DNA from: Micromonospora musae
GTDB lineage: Bacteria > Actinomycetota > Actinomycetes > Mycobacteriales > Micromonosporaceae
Direction: 5' to 3'
Length of the DNA stretch: 64,000 nt
Assembly: GCF_003626635.1 (NCBI RefSeq)
Contig: NZ_RAZT01000006.1
Location: forward strand, 310,001 to 374,000
The translations under genes and the position numbers were made by a program. This document shows positions 16,748-24,666 of this stretch, in pieces. The notes under the pieces were generated by a model. It did not search any database and was not told the DNA's origin. It saw nothing but the letters and a program-made list of their open reading frames with translations. Position 1 is the first letter of the stretch. Each line of letters starts with the position of its first letter.

Positions 16748-18433
16748 CTACCGCCGCCCGCGTTGGGCGAGGTAGAGATCCCTGACGGTTGGTGCCGACC
16801 CGTGGTCGGCGAGCAGTGATTCCAGGTCACCGGAGAAGTCGCGCGGCAGGCCGCTGCCGGTGCCCTCGACGCCCTGCACGCCGACGGTCGCGCTGCGCGG
16901 CGCCACGTCGGCGATCGTGATCGCGTACGGCCGGCCGTTGGTGATGCGCACGTTCCAGTGCGCCATTCGCGCGCCGAACAGCGGTCCGGACGCGGCGGAC
17001 CCACCCACCCGGCCGTTGTTCTCCACCGTGATGTCGGTGCGGACGTTCTCGAACGGCAGCGCGCGGTGGGTGTCGAAGGTGCCCTCCGCCATGCGCCCGC
17101 GCCGGTAGACGTTGCCGGCTGAGAGTCCCTCGACGTTGAGGCCGTGGTGGATCGCGTCGGAGGGAACGGGGACGGTGAACCGTTCGATCTCGAAGTCCTC
17201 CACCAGGTTGTCGTTCGACTGCATCCGGCAGGCGAAGCTGTGGTGGGCGGCCCGCCCGCCGATGGTCACCCCGGTAATGGTGATCGCCTTGGCGGTGGTC
17301 AGCCCGAACCCGAGATCGCAGTTCTCCACGCGGACGTCGCGCGCCCAGCAGTCGTGGACCGCCTGGAAGCACACCCCGTTCGAGCCCGGGTGCCGGTTGT
17401 GTGCGGTCTGCGGGACGAGTTCGTTGCGGATTGTGAGGTGCTCGACGCCGGCGTCGTGGACGGTGGGGCCGATCGCGCGTAGCCGGGCCGGCCAGCCGTT
17501 CCGGAGGTCGTACTTGAGGGGCTGCGCCAGCCGGACCATCCGGTCGCCGAGCACCGCCGCCACCCGCACCGGCCACTGCAGGGTCGCGTACTGCACGTAC
17601 TGCCCGCCGGAGCCGGTGACCAGTTGAGGTGCGCCGCGCGGCCAGTCATAGTCCCGGGTGCCCGGCACATCGCCGGCGAGGTGGCGCAGCAGGCTCGCGT
17701 CCGCCGGGTTCTGGCACTCGAGCACGACCATGTCGCCGGGGCTCAGCCGGCCGGTGCCGGAGACCACCAGCGTCCGCTGGCCGCGGGAGGCGCTAGCGAC
17801 CTCAGCGAGTACGTCACCGAGCAGCCACCCTTCGGTGCCTGCGTAGTCCTCGGCTTCGGAGCGGGCCCGCCGCTCGGGCGCGACGAACCAGATCTGCCCG
17901 CCGGTCCAGGACCAACGGCTGTTGCCGTTGGACTGGCGGTTCGGCCGGTATCCGTCGTCGAGGGTGCGGGTGCAGTGAAGCACGGTGGCGTCCCGGCCGG
18001 CGCCGCGCAGCACGACCCCCGACCAGTGCATCCAGACCGGCCCGGAGAGTGTCCAGGTCCCGGGCGGCACCAGCACCACTCCCCCGCCGTGTTCGCCGGC
18101 GTGGCGTACGGCGGCGTTGAACGCGGCGGTGCAGTCAGTTCCGTCCGGCCGGGCGCCGAAGTCGGTGACCTTCGTGGTGATTCGCGGCCGGGGCGGCTTC
18201 TGGCCGAGCCGGTAGCCGGCGGTCGACACGTCTGGCAGCAGCGGATGGCTGCCCGGCGCCTCCCGCCACTGCCGCAGGATCTCCGCGGCGGCGTCGGGTG
18301 GCGGGGCGAGGCCATCGGGCACTGCCGCCCGCGCGGGGGCGGCGACGCCGGCGAGCGTCGTGGCGGCGGTGGCGGCGGCCCCCAGACCGAACAGCCCGCG
18401 TCGGGTGATGGCGGGATCCGTCATCGGCGCCAT
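16748..18433 (-). CDS. Tat-exported right-handed beta-helix protein (pectate-lyase-3 type)
   Basis: A 561-residue secreted protein. The N-terminus has a twin-arginine signal (TRRGLFGLGAAATAATTLAG ending APARA). The first beta-helix turn is the PL3-type opening VTDFGARPDGTDCTAAFNAAV, then GGGVVLVPPGTWTLSG. Parallel-helix repeats include VHDAGVEHLTIRNE, CWARDVRVENCDLGFGL and AITITGVTIGG. Such proteins are polysaccharide lyases or glycoside hydrolases acting on uronate or galactan polymers; the activity is not decidable. ATG 18433 follows GGAGGAGAGGCC. A LacI-type operator lies 106-119 bp upstream, suggesting carbohydrate-controlled expression. Confidence 0.82.
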   Translation of the reverse strand: MAPMTDPAITRRGLFGLGAAATAATTLAGVAAPARAAVPDGLAPPPDAAAEILRQWREAPGSHPLLPDVSTAGYRLGQKPPRPRITTKVTDFGARPDGTDCTAAFNAAVRHAGEHGGGVVLVPPGTWTLSGPVWMHWSGVVLRGAGRDATVLHCTRTLDDGYRPNRQSNGNSRWSWTGGQIWFVAPERRARSEAEDYAGTEGWLLGDVLAEVASASRGQRTLVVSGTGRLSPGDMVVLECQNPADASLLRHLAGDVPGTRDYDWPRGAPQLVTGSGGQYVQYATLQWPVRVAAVLGDRMVRLAQPLKYDLRNGWPARLRAIGPTVHDAGVEHLTIRNELVPQTAHNRHPGSNGVCFQAVHDCWARDVRVENCDLGFGLTTAKAITITGVTIGGRAAHHSFACRMQSNDNLVEDFEIERFTVPVPSDAIHHGLNVEGLSAGNVYRRGRMAEGTFDTHRALPFENVRTDITVENNGRVGGSAASGPLFGARMAHWNVRITNGRPYAITIADVAPRSATVGVQGVEGTGSGLPRDFSGDLESLLADHGSAPTVRDLYLAQRGRR

Positions 18434-18538
18434 GGCCTCTCCTCCGAACCTCGTCGGGGACCGCACGGACCTGAAATCGTTTGCGGTCCGACGTTCACGA
18501 CACCAAACAGTTCGCCAAGGGTCAATGCGTCACAGGAT

Positions 18539-18552
18539 TGAAACTTGTTTCA
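18539..18552. promoter_or_regulatory. LacI-family-type operator upstream of the beta-helix gene
   Basis: TGAAACTTGTTTCA has perfect arms TGAAAC/GTTTCA around a 2-bp centre. It fits the TGNAAN(2)NTTNCA architecture of LacI-family sites, with TT instead of the usual CG centre. It lies about 110 bp upstream of the beta-helix start. Similar sites flank the uronate genes at 31.5 kb, but which LacI protein binds here is inference. Confidence 0.55.
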
Positions 18553-19203
18553 GAATCGATCTTCGTGCCCGACGGCCGCCGCCGGACGGGTGCATGAAGC
18601 GGCCGGTGCGCGGTGAATCGGCCCGACCGTTTGTTGCCATCCGGTGCCGGACACGATTTCGAGAAGCTGCGGTGCCCCGCGGCGCAGGCACCTGACCGGG
18701 CCGCGACAGTATCCTTGCCGCCGTCGAGGCGTGAGGCCGCCGATGCTTCGGCACACCGGCCGCGTGCCCGCGGCCTCGGTCACGGCACAGTCGTCTACAC
18801 CAGCGGTACCGGGCACCTATGCACTCAACCGACGAAGCGACAGCGGACTTTGGTCACTAGACAGCGGAGGGCAGGAGACCGGCGAGACAGTAGCGCAGAC
18901 CGCCGTCGGGGAGACGCAGGCGGAGACCCGAGATCAGGGTCGAGGTAACGGGATCGTGGGGATTGTCAGCGGGTGTCGCCGGGTGCCCTTTATCGCTATC
19001 TGCGCCGGAGCGGGATCGAGGCCACTATCCCGAGCAACGCCGACCAGGACACTCCCCGCAGTAAGCGGGGGTCGAAGGGCTGACGGCCACCTGCCTTCGA
19101 CTGCGGCGTCGCCACGTACTTCGACATGCTTGCCGTGCGCCACGAGGCCGTCGCACACATCGCCGCGATCGATGAATTGCCTCGACCCGCTTCGGATACC
19201 CGC
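18553..19203. other. 650-bp stretch with no recognised gene
   Basis: Both strands were read. Frames are short, arginine-rich or lack a start with ribosome binding site, and no family pattern was seen. The left edge belongs to the promoter region of the beta-helix gene. Confidence 0.4.
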
Positions 19204-19614
19204 TTACTCGCCCTTGGCCCAGATGGGGCCCTGGTCGGTCCAGGTGACACCCTTGTTGCGGCGGAGGCAGAACGGGTGGCCGATGGGGTCGGTGTAGACG
19301 CGCCAGCCGTAGCCGTCGGGGCCGATGGAGTCCTGCTGCAGGGTCGCGCCGAGGGCCAGGACGCGGCTCTGTTCGACCTCGATGTCGTCGACTTCGAAGT
19401 CGAGATGGAACTGCTTGGGGTGCTCGCTGTCGGGCCACTGCGGGGCGCGGTAGTCCTCCACCCGGATGAAGGCCAGCTCGATCTCGCCAAACCGGATACC
19501 GGCCCAGTCGCCGTGGCTGCCCTCCTTGACCGGGCGACCCGTCACCTCCGAATAGAAGGCTGCCAGCGCCATCGTGTCCGGGCAGTCGATGATGAAATCG
19601 GTGAGTCGCAGCAT
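19204..19614 (-). CDS. VOC-family protein (glyoxalase-like)
   Basis: A 136-residue single-VOC protein. It has LTDFIIDCPDTMALAAFYSE at the start, FHLDFEVDDIEVEQ in the centre and YTDPIGHPFCLRRN near the end. It resembles the protein at 754-1143 (shared IIDCPD and DP-GHPFCL-R motifs), consistent with an expanded family. ATG 19614 was used instead of the in-frame codon at 19638 because the VOC fold begins right there. No ribosome binding site is present and a CAAGAT box six bases upstream hints at leaderless expression. It lies 36 bp downstream of the LtrA gene. Confidence 0.85.
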   Translation of the reverse strand: MLRLTDFIIDCPDTMALAAFYSEVTGRPVKEGSHGDWAGIRFGEIELAFIRVEDYRAPQWPDSEHPKQFHLDFEVDDIEVEQSRVLALGATLQQDSIGPDGYGWRVYTDPIGHPFCLRRNKGVTWTDQGPIWAKGE

Positions 19615-19650
19615 CCGGCGATCTTGCCACAAGATCAAATTGGTGGGTAA

Positions 19651-20859
19651 TCATCTGGCACCTGCGGTCGGCTGCCACATGATGCGTTCGTAGCAGACGA
19701 GCGCGGCGAGGACAGCGGTGATCACGCCGAAGGCGCCGAGGGCGGGCAGGCTCCGACCGACGGGAAGCAGTGCGAGCATGATGGCGGCCGCGACGATTTG
19801 GGCGCGCGAGGTGTGTCCGACGGTGAATTGGAGGAACAGGCCCCGGCCGATTAGGTAGACCACCGGGCCGCCGAACAGGGCCGCTGTGGAGGTCCAATCC
19901 AGTGGCGCGCCGGCAGGATGCTGCGACGGGTGGTGGGCCAGGTGCTCGAGGACGAGTTCGATGCCCAGGGCCAGGTAGATGATCCCGGCGATGAGCGGAA
20001 AGTGGGCCAGGCTGTAGGCGTTGATGGCAGGCCGGACACGGTCCCGGTCGGGGAGACGCGCCAGGGCCTGTCCGGCCGGCGCGGCGGCGTTCTCGAAATA
20101 CAGCCACCACAGGGTTGTGGCATTGGCCACGGCGAGCAGTGCGGCGATCAGGACCGGCCAGCGGGTGACCGCCGATCCGGCGCCGGCGCCCACCGCGATC
20201 AGCGACTCGCCCAGGGCGATAATCAGTAACAGGCCATGCCGGTCGCACAGGTGGCTAGCACTGCGCACCCGAAATCGGTCTTTGCTGAACAACGAGACGC
20301 ACGCGGTACCGAGGCAGTCGATGAGGAACGCTGCGGCCCACAACAGCGTTTGTGTGGTGCCGCCGAGCACCGCCCCGAGCAGCAGCGGAATCCAGCCCCC
20401 CACGATCGGGATGGCATAGCGGAAGCCGGGCGCCGGGATCGGCCGGTTCACGACGGCCGCATGCCAGTTGAGTAGGTAGAACGCGGTCCGGATCACGATG
20501 TACGCCACCGCGACCGTCAGCGCTTCGGACACCGTCCAGGTCTCGTGCCCCCACGCGTACGGGATGACCAAGCCGGCCACGAACATTGCGGCCATCACCA
20601 CGACCAGCCCGGCCCGGACCAGGCCCACGTCGGCGCGGACCTGATTGGCGAGCCAGGCGAAGGTAGTGAAGGGCCACCACAGCAACATCAGGAACACCAG
20701 GCCCTGCGCCAAACCGAGCGGCGTCGGCGACCCTGCCATGAACGTGGCCACGCGGATGAAGGCGAACGCGAACACCAGGTCGAAGAAGATCTCAAACGGG
20801 GTGGTGCGTTGGGCCTCACCAATCGGCACCGGTCGCCGAATCCCCAAGATATGCGCCAT
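19651..20859 (-). CDS. LtrA-family membrane protein
   Basis: A 402-residue polytopic membrane protein with about 12 hydrophobic segments. Family landmarks include the near-N-terminal FEIFFDLVFAFAFIRVA, then WWPFTTFAWLANQ, RHGLLLIIALGESLIAVG and WWLYFENAA. These match the bacterial low-temperature-requirement protein A family. The molecular role is not established; the name comes from a Listeria cold-growth phenotype. An AGGAAG site precedes the ATG. The VOC gene lies 36 bp downstream on the same strand and may be co-transcribed. Confidence 0.9.
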   Translation of the reverse strand: MAHILGIRRPVPIGEAQRTTPFEIFFDLVFAFAFIRVATFMAGSPTPLGLAQGLVFLMLLWWPFTTFAWLANQVRADVGLVRAGLVVVMAAMFVAGLVIPYAWGHETWTVSEALTVAVAYIVIRTAFYLLNWHAAVVNRPIPAPGFRYAIPIVGGWIPLLLGAVLGGTTQTLLWAAAFLIDCLGTACVSLFSKDRFRVRSASHLCDRHGLLLIIALGESLIAVGAGAGSAVTRWPVLIAALLAVANATTLWWLYFENAAAPAGQALARLPDRDRVRPAINAYSLAHFPLIAGIIYLALGIELVLEHLAHHPSQHPAGAPLDWTSTAALFGGPVVYLIGRGLFLQFTVGHTSRAQIVAAAIMLALLPVGRSLPALGAFGVITAVLAALVCYERIMWQPTAGAR

Positions 20860-21317
20860 AGGCGATCTTCCTACTCATTTGGCCAATACAGACCCGGACG
20901 CCTAATACGGCGCCAGCCCACCAGCGGTCCACAGCCGAGACGTCCCAACGGTTCGGGCGACCTCCGTCGTCGACGCACCGCCCGGACCTCCAGCACCACG
21001 CGGTTCCCCTGCTCCGTCGCGGCAAACTCCACCAGCGCACGGCGCACCGTCACGCAGGTTCTGCAGTTATCTTCGGAGACTCGCTGACGCTGCCGCGTCG
21101 CAGGAATGACTCAAGTGAGACGCGACGAGGTAAGGATAAGCGGGGCCGGCTGCCCGTGAACGCCGCCGGTGTGCCAGCCACGCGCCAATAGCCGGCACCC
21201 CGGACGGGCACGAGCGGGCGTGAACCGTCACCCCAGTGCCCTGCCGCCGGCAGGCGTTTCGGGCATCTCGGGGCGGTGATCTTCGTCCTTCCAACTGACG
21301 GTGCCGCCGGTCGGCGG
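20860..21317. other. intergenic stretch of about 460 bp without confident gene
   Basis: A 60-codon minus-strand frame ending at 20871 begins plausibly (RRALVEFAATEQGNRVVLEV) but becomes arginine-rich and overlaps the LtrA promoter region. It is not supported as a gene. Nothing else was recognised. Confidence 0.35.
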
Positions 21318-21830
21318 TCAGGGCAGAAGCGCCCGAAGTCGGCCTATCCCGTCCAGCACGTCGGCGCGATGCTTGCCATCCTTGATCCACGCGGGCAGGC
21401 GCTCGACGAGGGTTTGGCCTCCCATCTCTCGGCCGCGCTCCCGCAATCGAGCGGACACGTACGCCTCCAGCAGGTTCAGATGCTCGGCGTTGTACGCCCA
21501 GAGCACCCGCCCGCGGCAGTCAACCGAAAGCCAGAGCGGCAGTCGGAAGTAGGGGTCATTCGGGCCTGAGAAGTCAGGAAGTGTTCGGGCGTTGTCGCCT
21601 GCGCGGCGAGGAGCATCCCAGACGTCAGTGAACGCGCACCCGAGGCAACTGAGTCGACGGCGCAGCCGGACATGATGCCCGGAGCCGTCGGCTGACTCAG
21701 GATCAGGATGGACCGAAGCCCGCCCGGCGCACCGTGGACACCGGACGAGGATTGCTCCAGCGGCCAAGCCACCCAGCCAATGCTTCGGGTCGCGGAAGCG
21801 TCCCGTGATCCCTGTCTCGGCTGCTGTCAT
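21318..21830 (-). CDS. uncharacterised zinc-ribbon protein, paralogue of the 33347 gene
   Basis: A 170-residue protein with two CxxC knuckles: RCPRCAGRA near residue 31 and SCLGCAF near residue 62. They probably form a zinc ribbon. The C-terminal part has the conserved run PNDPYFRLPLWLS, GRVLWAYNAEHL, EAYVSARLRERG and RLPAWIKDGKHR. The gene at 33347-33961 repeats the same landmarks in the same order. No enzyme motif is present. The ATG has no ribosome binding site but a TACCGT box seven bases upstream, so leaderless translation is likely. Function unknown. Confidence 0.78.
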   Translation of the reverse strand: MTAAETGITGRFRDPKHWLGGLAAGAILVRCPRCAGRASVHPDPESADGSGHHVRLRRRLSCLGCAFTDVWDAPRRAGDNARTLPDFSGPNDPYFRLPLWLSVDCRGRVLWAYNAEHLNLLEAYVSARLRERGREMGGQTLVERLPAWIKDGKHRADVLDGIGRLRALLP

Positions 21831-21837
21831 GGACCAA

Positions 21838-21843
21838 ACGGTA
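21838..21843 (-). promoter_or_regulatory. -10 box of probable leaderless promoter
   Basis: TACCGT (minus strand, TANNNT type) ends seven bases before the ATG at 21830 of the zinc-ribbon gene. No Shine-Dalgarno sequence is present. Confidence 0.5.
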
Positions 21844-21990
21844 CGGGCTGGCGGCCTCCGGCCGGCATCGACCGGGCAGGCCGGCCACGCTTGAGGACGA
21901 CCAAGCCCTTGAGAACCTCAGGGCTCCGCCCCGAACCACGGCCCTCCTCAGAGATCCGCCCAATGAGCCCGGCAAGTTCAGTCCTTGTCT

Positions 21991-22842
21991 TCAGGAGGAT
22001 GCGAGCACAGGCGCCTCACCGCTGGCCAGGGGCTTCTTGCTCACGCTGTGCTTAGGGAGACGGTTGGCGGACATCCAGGCGGTCGCGAAGTCGACTAGAA
22101 CTGGTTGGGACATCAGTTGTGCCGTTGCGCCGCCAACTTGACCGATTACTGCGGCACCGGCGGCCTCGAAATCGGCGCCCAGTCGATCGAAGTCGCTCTC
22201 ATCGGCAACGATGTCAACCCACGTGGTCCATTGGCTTGTTCCGTCCGGTTGTCGCACTGACGAGCCGGTGACTGCGCGCGGCGGCGACTTCTGTCGCCAC
22301 TCCGCTAGGTGTAGTGAGGTGTTGGAGTTGTAACCGCATCCGAGCAGTAGCACCTTGCCGTTAAGCCGGTACACCGCGCCGAGCGGTGAAGTCTCACCCA
22401 ACGCATCGTCGAGTTGGTGCCCGCCCACGATGCCCGCGGCGTTCATGCCGAGTGCGGCAAAGGAGACCTGCGGATGATCGCTGCGCAGTGCACCCGGCCA
22501 CATGCGGACCGCCTCGGCGATGACACCCATCCACCGGCTCGGCGTACACGACGGTTCAAAGCCGGGAGCCTGCTCTCGGATCGCGGGCCACCACGCCTCG
22601 GGGACAGGCGGATGCTGCCACCCGGCCGGGTCCGTGTTCTCGGGCGTGTGGGTTGGCACGACGAGCGTGCCCTCTGGGCCGAGCACATCCAGCAACGCTT
22701 GCACAACCGCCTGGGTGCCTCCGACAACGAACCCGAGGCTCCGGTTCGACGAGTGCAGCAGCAGGACGTCGCCCGAAGCGACGCCGAGCGCACGCAGGTC
22801 AGACGCAAGAGACTGAGCGGTATGGGGTGACGGCTGGTCCAT
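21991..22842 (-). CDS. AAC(3)-family N-acetyltransferase
   Basis: A 283-residue member of the antibiotic acetyltransferase (aminoglycoside 3-N-acetyltransferase/YokD) family. Landmarks are DVLLLHSSNRSLGFVVGG, GPEGTLVVPTHTPENTDP and the active-site region ALRSDHPQVSFAALG. LGETSPLGAVYRLNGKVLLL and GCGYNSNTSLHLAE follow. It would transfer acetyl from acetyl-CoA to an amino group. Resistance activity is possible, but many chromosomal members act on other amines. ATG 22842 was chosen over the in-frame codon at 22872 because a TACACT box lies seven bases upstream, implying a leaderless mRNA. Confidence 0.87.
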   Translation of the reverse strand: MDQPSPHTAQSLASDLRALGVASGDVLLLHSSNRSLGFVVGGTQAVVQALLDVLGPEGTLVVPTHTPENTDPAGWQHPPVPEAWWPAIREQAPGFEPSCTPSRWMGVIAEAVRMWPGALRSDHPQVSFAALGMNAAGIVGGHQLDDALGETSPLGAVYRLNGKVLLLGCGYNSNTSLHLAEWRQKSPPRAVTGSSVRQPDGTSQWTTWVDIVADESDFDRLGADFEAAGAAVIGQVGGATAQLMSQPVLVDFATAWMSANRLPKHSVSKKPLASGEAPVLASS

Positions 22843-22849
22843 TCGACGC

Positions 22850-22855
22850 AGTGTA
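22850..22855 (-). promoter_or_regulatory. -10 box of probable leaderless promoter for the AAC(3)-family gene
   Basis: TACACT on the minus strand fits TANNNT and ends seven bases before the ATG at 22842. This supports that start over the one 30 bases upstream, which would lie on the promoter. Confidence 0.5.
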
Positions 22856-22919
22856 GGCGGATGCCGGAACATCCACAGGTGACGAGCGACAGTGGTCGGC
22901 GAGCCGAGCAGAGGCTCGC

Positions 22920-23129
22920 TTACATGCCGTTGGGCATGTGATCGCTCGCCGACATGCGGGACGCGAAGTGGCGATCTGCCTCGTGCCGGTGCTGATCGGC
23001 TACGGCTTGGCGGGCACCAGCCGAATCAGCATCCGAGGAGAGCCGGTTCCGCTGCCGCCAACCCACGAGAGCGGCAATCGCGGCAACCAACACCGCAAAC
23101 GCCACGAGAGATACCACCACCGTCGTCAT
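22920..23129 (-). CDS. small single-span membrane protein
   Basis: A 69-residue product with one N-terminal transmembrane helix (about residues 4-23, VVVSLVAFAVLVAAIAALVG). A basic stop-transfer (WRQRNR) and a short hydrophilic His/Ala/Asp-rich tail follow. It has no known domain. A TAGCGT box seven bases upstream of the ATG, with no Shine-Dalgarno, supports a leaderless gene and argues it is real. It is not obviously linked to either neighbour. Confidence 0.6.
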   Translation of the reverse strand: MTTVVVSLVAFAVLVAAIAALVGWRQRNRLSSDADSAGARQAVADQHRHEADRHFASRMSASDHMPNGM

Positions 23130-23136
23130 GTCATCG

Positions 23137-23142
23137 ACGCTA
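23137..23142 (-). promoter_or_regulatory. -10 box of probable leaderless promoter
   Basis: TAGCGT (minus strand) ends seven bases before the ATG at 23129 of the small membrane protein gene. It is the same hexamer as at 3868-3873. Confidence 0.5.
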
Positions 23143-23199
23143 CAACTGCGCTCCAGCTCAGGCCATCACCGATGATGATCCCTCCTCCGGCAGCAGGTC

Positions 23200-24666
23200 T
23201 CAGGCGGTGAGCCGGGCGACGTGGTCGATCAGGACGCCCCGGAACCCGTCGTGCTCGGGCAGGTCCGTACCGAAGATCTCCTCGACCTGCAGCAGCGAGT
23301 CGACCAGCCGCTTCGGGTCGCCCGCACCGGCGGCAGCCGCCACCCGGAGCCGGTCGGCCAGCGGATCGTCGAGTGGAAGCTCCCGCCCGCGGGCGTCCCG
23401 GCCCTTCGCCACGTATGTCATCCAGGCGGCGACCGCGAGCGCGGCCTGCCGTGGGATCGCCCCGGCGGCGAGGCGGTCGCGGACGGTGCCGAGCAGCCGG
23501 ACCGGTAGCTTCTGTGATCCGTCCATGGCGACCTGCACGGTGCGGTGTCGCAGCGCCGGGTTGGCGAACCGCTGCAGCACCTGCCGCCGGTAGCCGGGCA
23601 GGTCCAGGCCGTCGGGCACGCGCAGGGCCGGTGCCACGTCCTCGACCATCAGCGCCTCTGCGGCGGCGGCGAGTTCGTCGTCGGCGAGCGCGGCTGCGAT
23701 GGTGTCGTGTCCGCGTAGCGCCCCCAGGTAGGCGAGCAGCGAGTGGGTGGCGTTGAGCATGCGCAGCTTCACCGACTCCCAGGCGGCGACGTCGTCGGTG
23801 AAGACCGCGCCGGCGCGGTCCCAGGCGGGCCGGTCGGCGGCGAAGTCGTCCTCGATCACCCACTGGCGGAACGGTTCGGCCACCACGACGCCCTGGTCGT
23901 CCAGCCCCAGCACCGTCCGGACGGTCGCGCGGTCGTCGTCGGTGGTGGCCGGCACGATCCGGTCGACCATGCAGGACGGAAACCGCACCGAGGCGGCGAT
24001 CCAGTCGGCGACCGGTCCCGCCTCGTGGTCCGGCAACGCGTCCAGGAAGTCGTGCACCAGGCCGCGCAGGACCTCGCCGTTGCCGACGAGGTTGTCGCAG
24101 GAGAGCACGGTGACCGGTCCGGCGACGCCGGCCGCGCGTCGCTGCAACCCGCGGACGAGCTGCCCGACGACGGTCCGCGGGGGCCGTCCCCCGAGGTCGG
24201 CGGCCACCTCCGGGTCCGACCGGTCCAGCCGGCCGGTGCGGTCGCGGCGGTAGCCCTTCTCGGTGACGGTGAGCGTGACGAGGCGTACGGCGGGGTCGGC
24301 GATCCGGTCGACGACCGCTGCCGGATCGCCCGCCCCGTGCAGCACCTCGCGGACGCTGCCGACGACGCGCGGGGGCGCCGCGCCGGGGCCTCGCTCCAGC
24401 ACCGTGTAGAGGCCGTCCTGCGGGGTCAGCTGGTCGCGTACGGACGCCGACCGCTGGGTGACCCCGGCGATGCCCCAGTCGTCGCGGCCGGTGGCCGCCG
24501 CGGCCAGCTCGGTGAAGACGGCCTGGTGTGCTCGGTGGAACGCGCCGATGCCGAGGTGCACGATGCCGACCCGCAGCGCGCGCGGATCCATCGCCGGCGG
24601 GGTGAACGCGCCGCCGGACCCGAGCCGGTCGAGCGTGTCGAGGCTCAGCCGGCGCGTCTCGCTCAC
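23200..24666 (-). CDS. uxuB: fructuronate reductase-type mannitol-dehydrogenase-family oxidoreductase
   Basis: A 488-residue polyol-specific long-chain dehydrogenase. The N-terminal Rossmann domain opens GIVHLGIGAFHRAHQA, and LTVTEKGYRRD and VLSCDNLVGNGE follow. The catalytic region is AEPFRQWVIEDDFAADRP and VKLRMLNATHSLLAYLG (Lys, Asn, His). These stretches track E. coli UxuB (D-fructuronate to D-mannonate, NADH) much more closely than UxaB. GTG 24666 overlaps the stop of the altronate dehydratase gene by four bases (GTGA), so the two are translationally coupled. Because the partner is an altronate dehydratase, tagaturonate reduction cannot be excluded. It is the last gene of the uronate cluster. 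Confidence 0.85.
   Translation of the reverse strand: MSETRRLSLDTLDRLGSGGAFTPPAMDPRALRVGIVHLGIGAFHRAHQAVFTELAAAATGRDDWGIAGVTQRSASVRDQLTPQDGLYTVLERGPGAAPPRVVGSVREVLHGAGDPAAVVDRIADPAVRLVTLTVTEKGYRRDRTGRLDRSDPEVAADLGGRPPRTVVGQLVRGLQRRAAGVAGPVTVLSCDNLVGNGEVLRGLVHDFLDALPDHEAGPVADWIAASVRFPSCMVDRIVPATTDDDRATVRTVLGLDDQGVVVAEPFRQWVIEDDFAADRPAWDRAGAVFTDDVAAWESVKLRMLNATHSLLAYLGALRGHDTIAAALADDELAAAAEALMVEDVAPALRVPDGLDLPGYRRQVLQRFANPALRHRTVQVAMDGSQKLPVRLLGTVRDRLAAGAIPRQAALAVAAWMTYVAKGRDARGRELPLDDPLADRLRVAAAAGAGDPKRLVDSLLQVEEIFGTDLPEHDGFRGVLIDHVARLTA

Noticed and set aside
22842..22872. Upstream in-frame start for the AAC(3)-type gene
   Set aside because: It would place translation start on the TACACT box and adds ten residues without family similarity.
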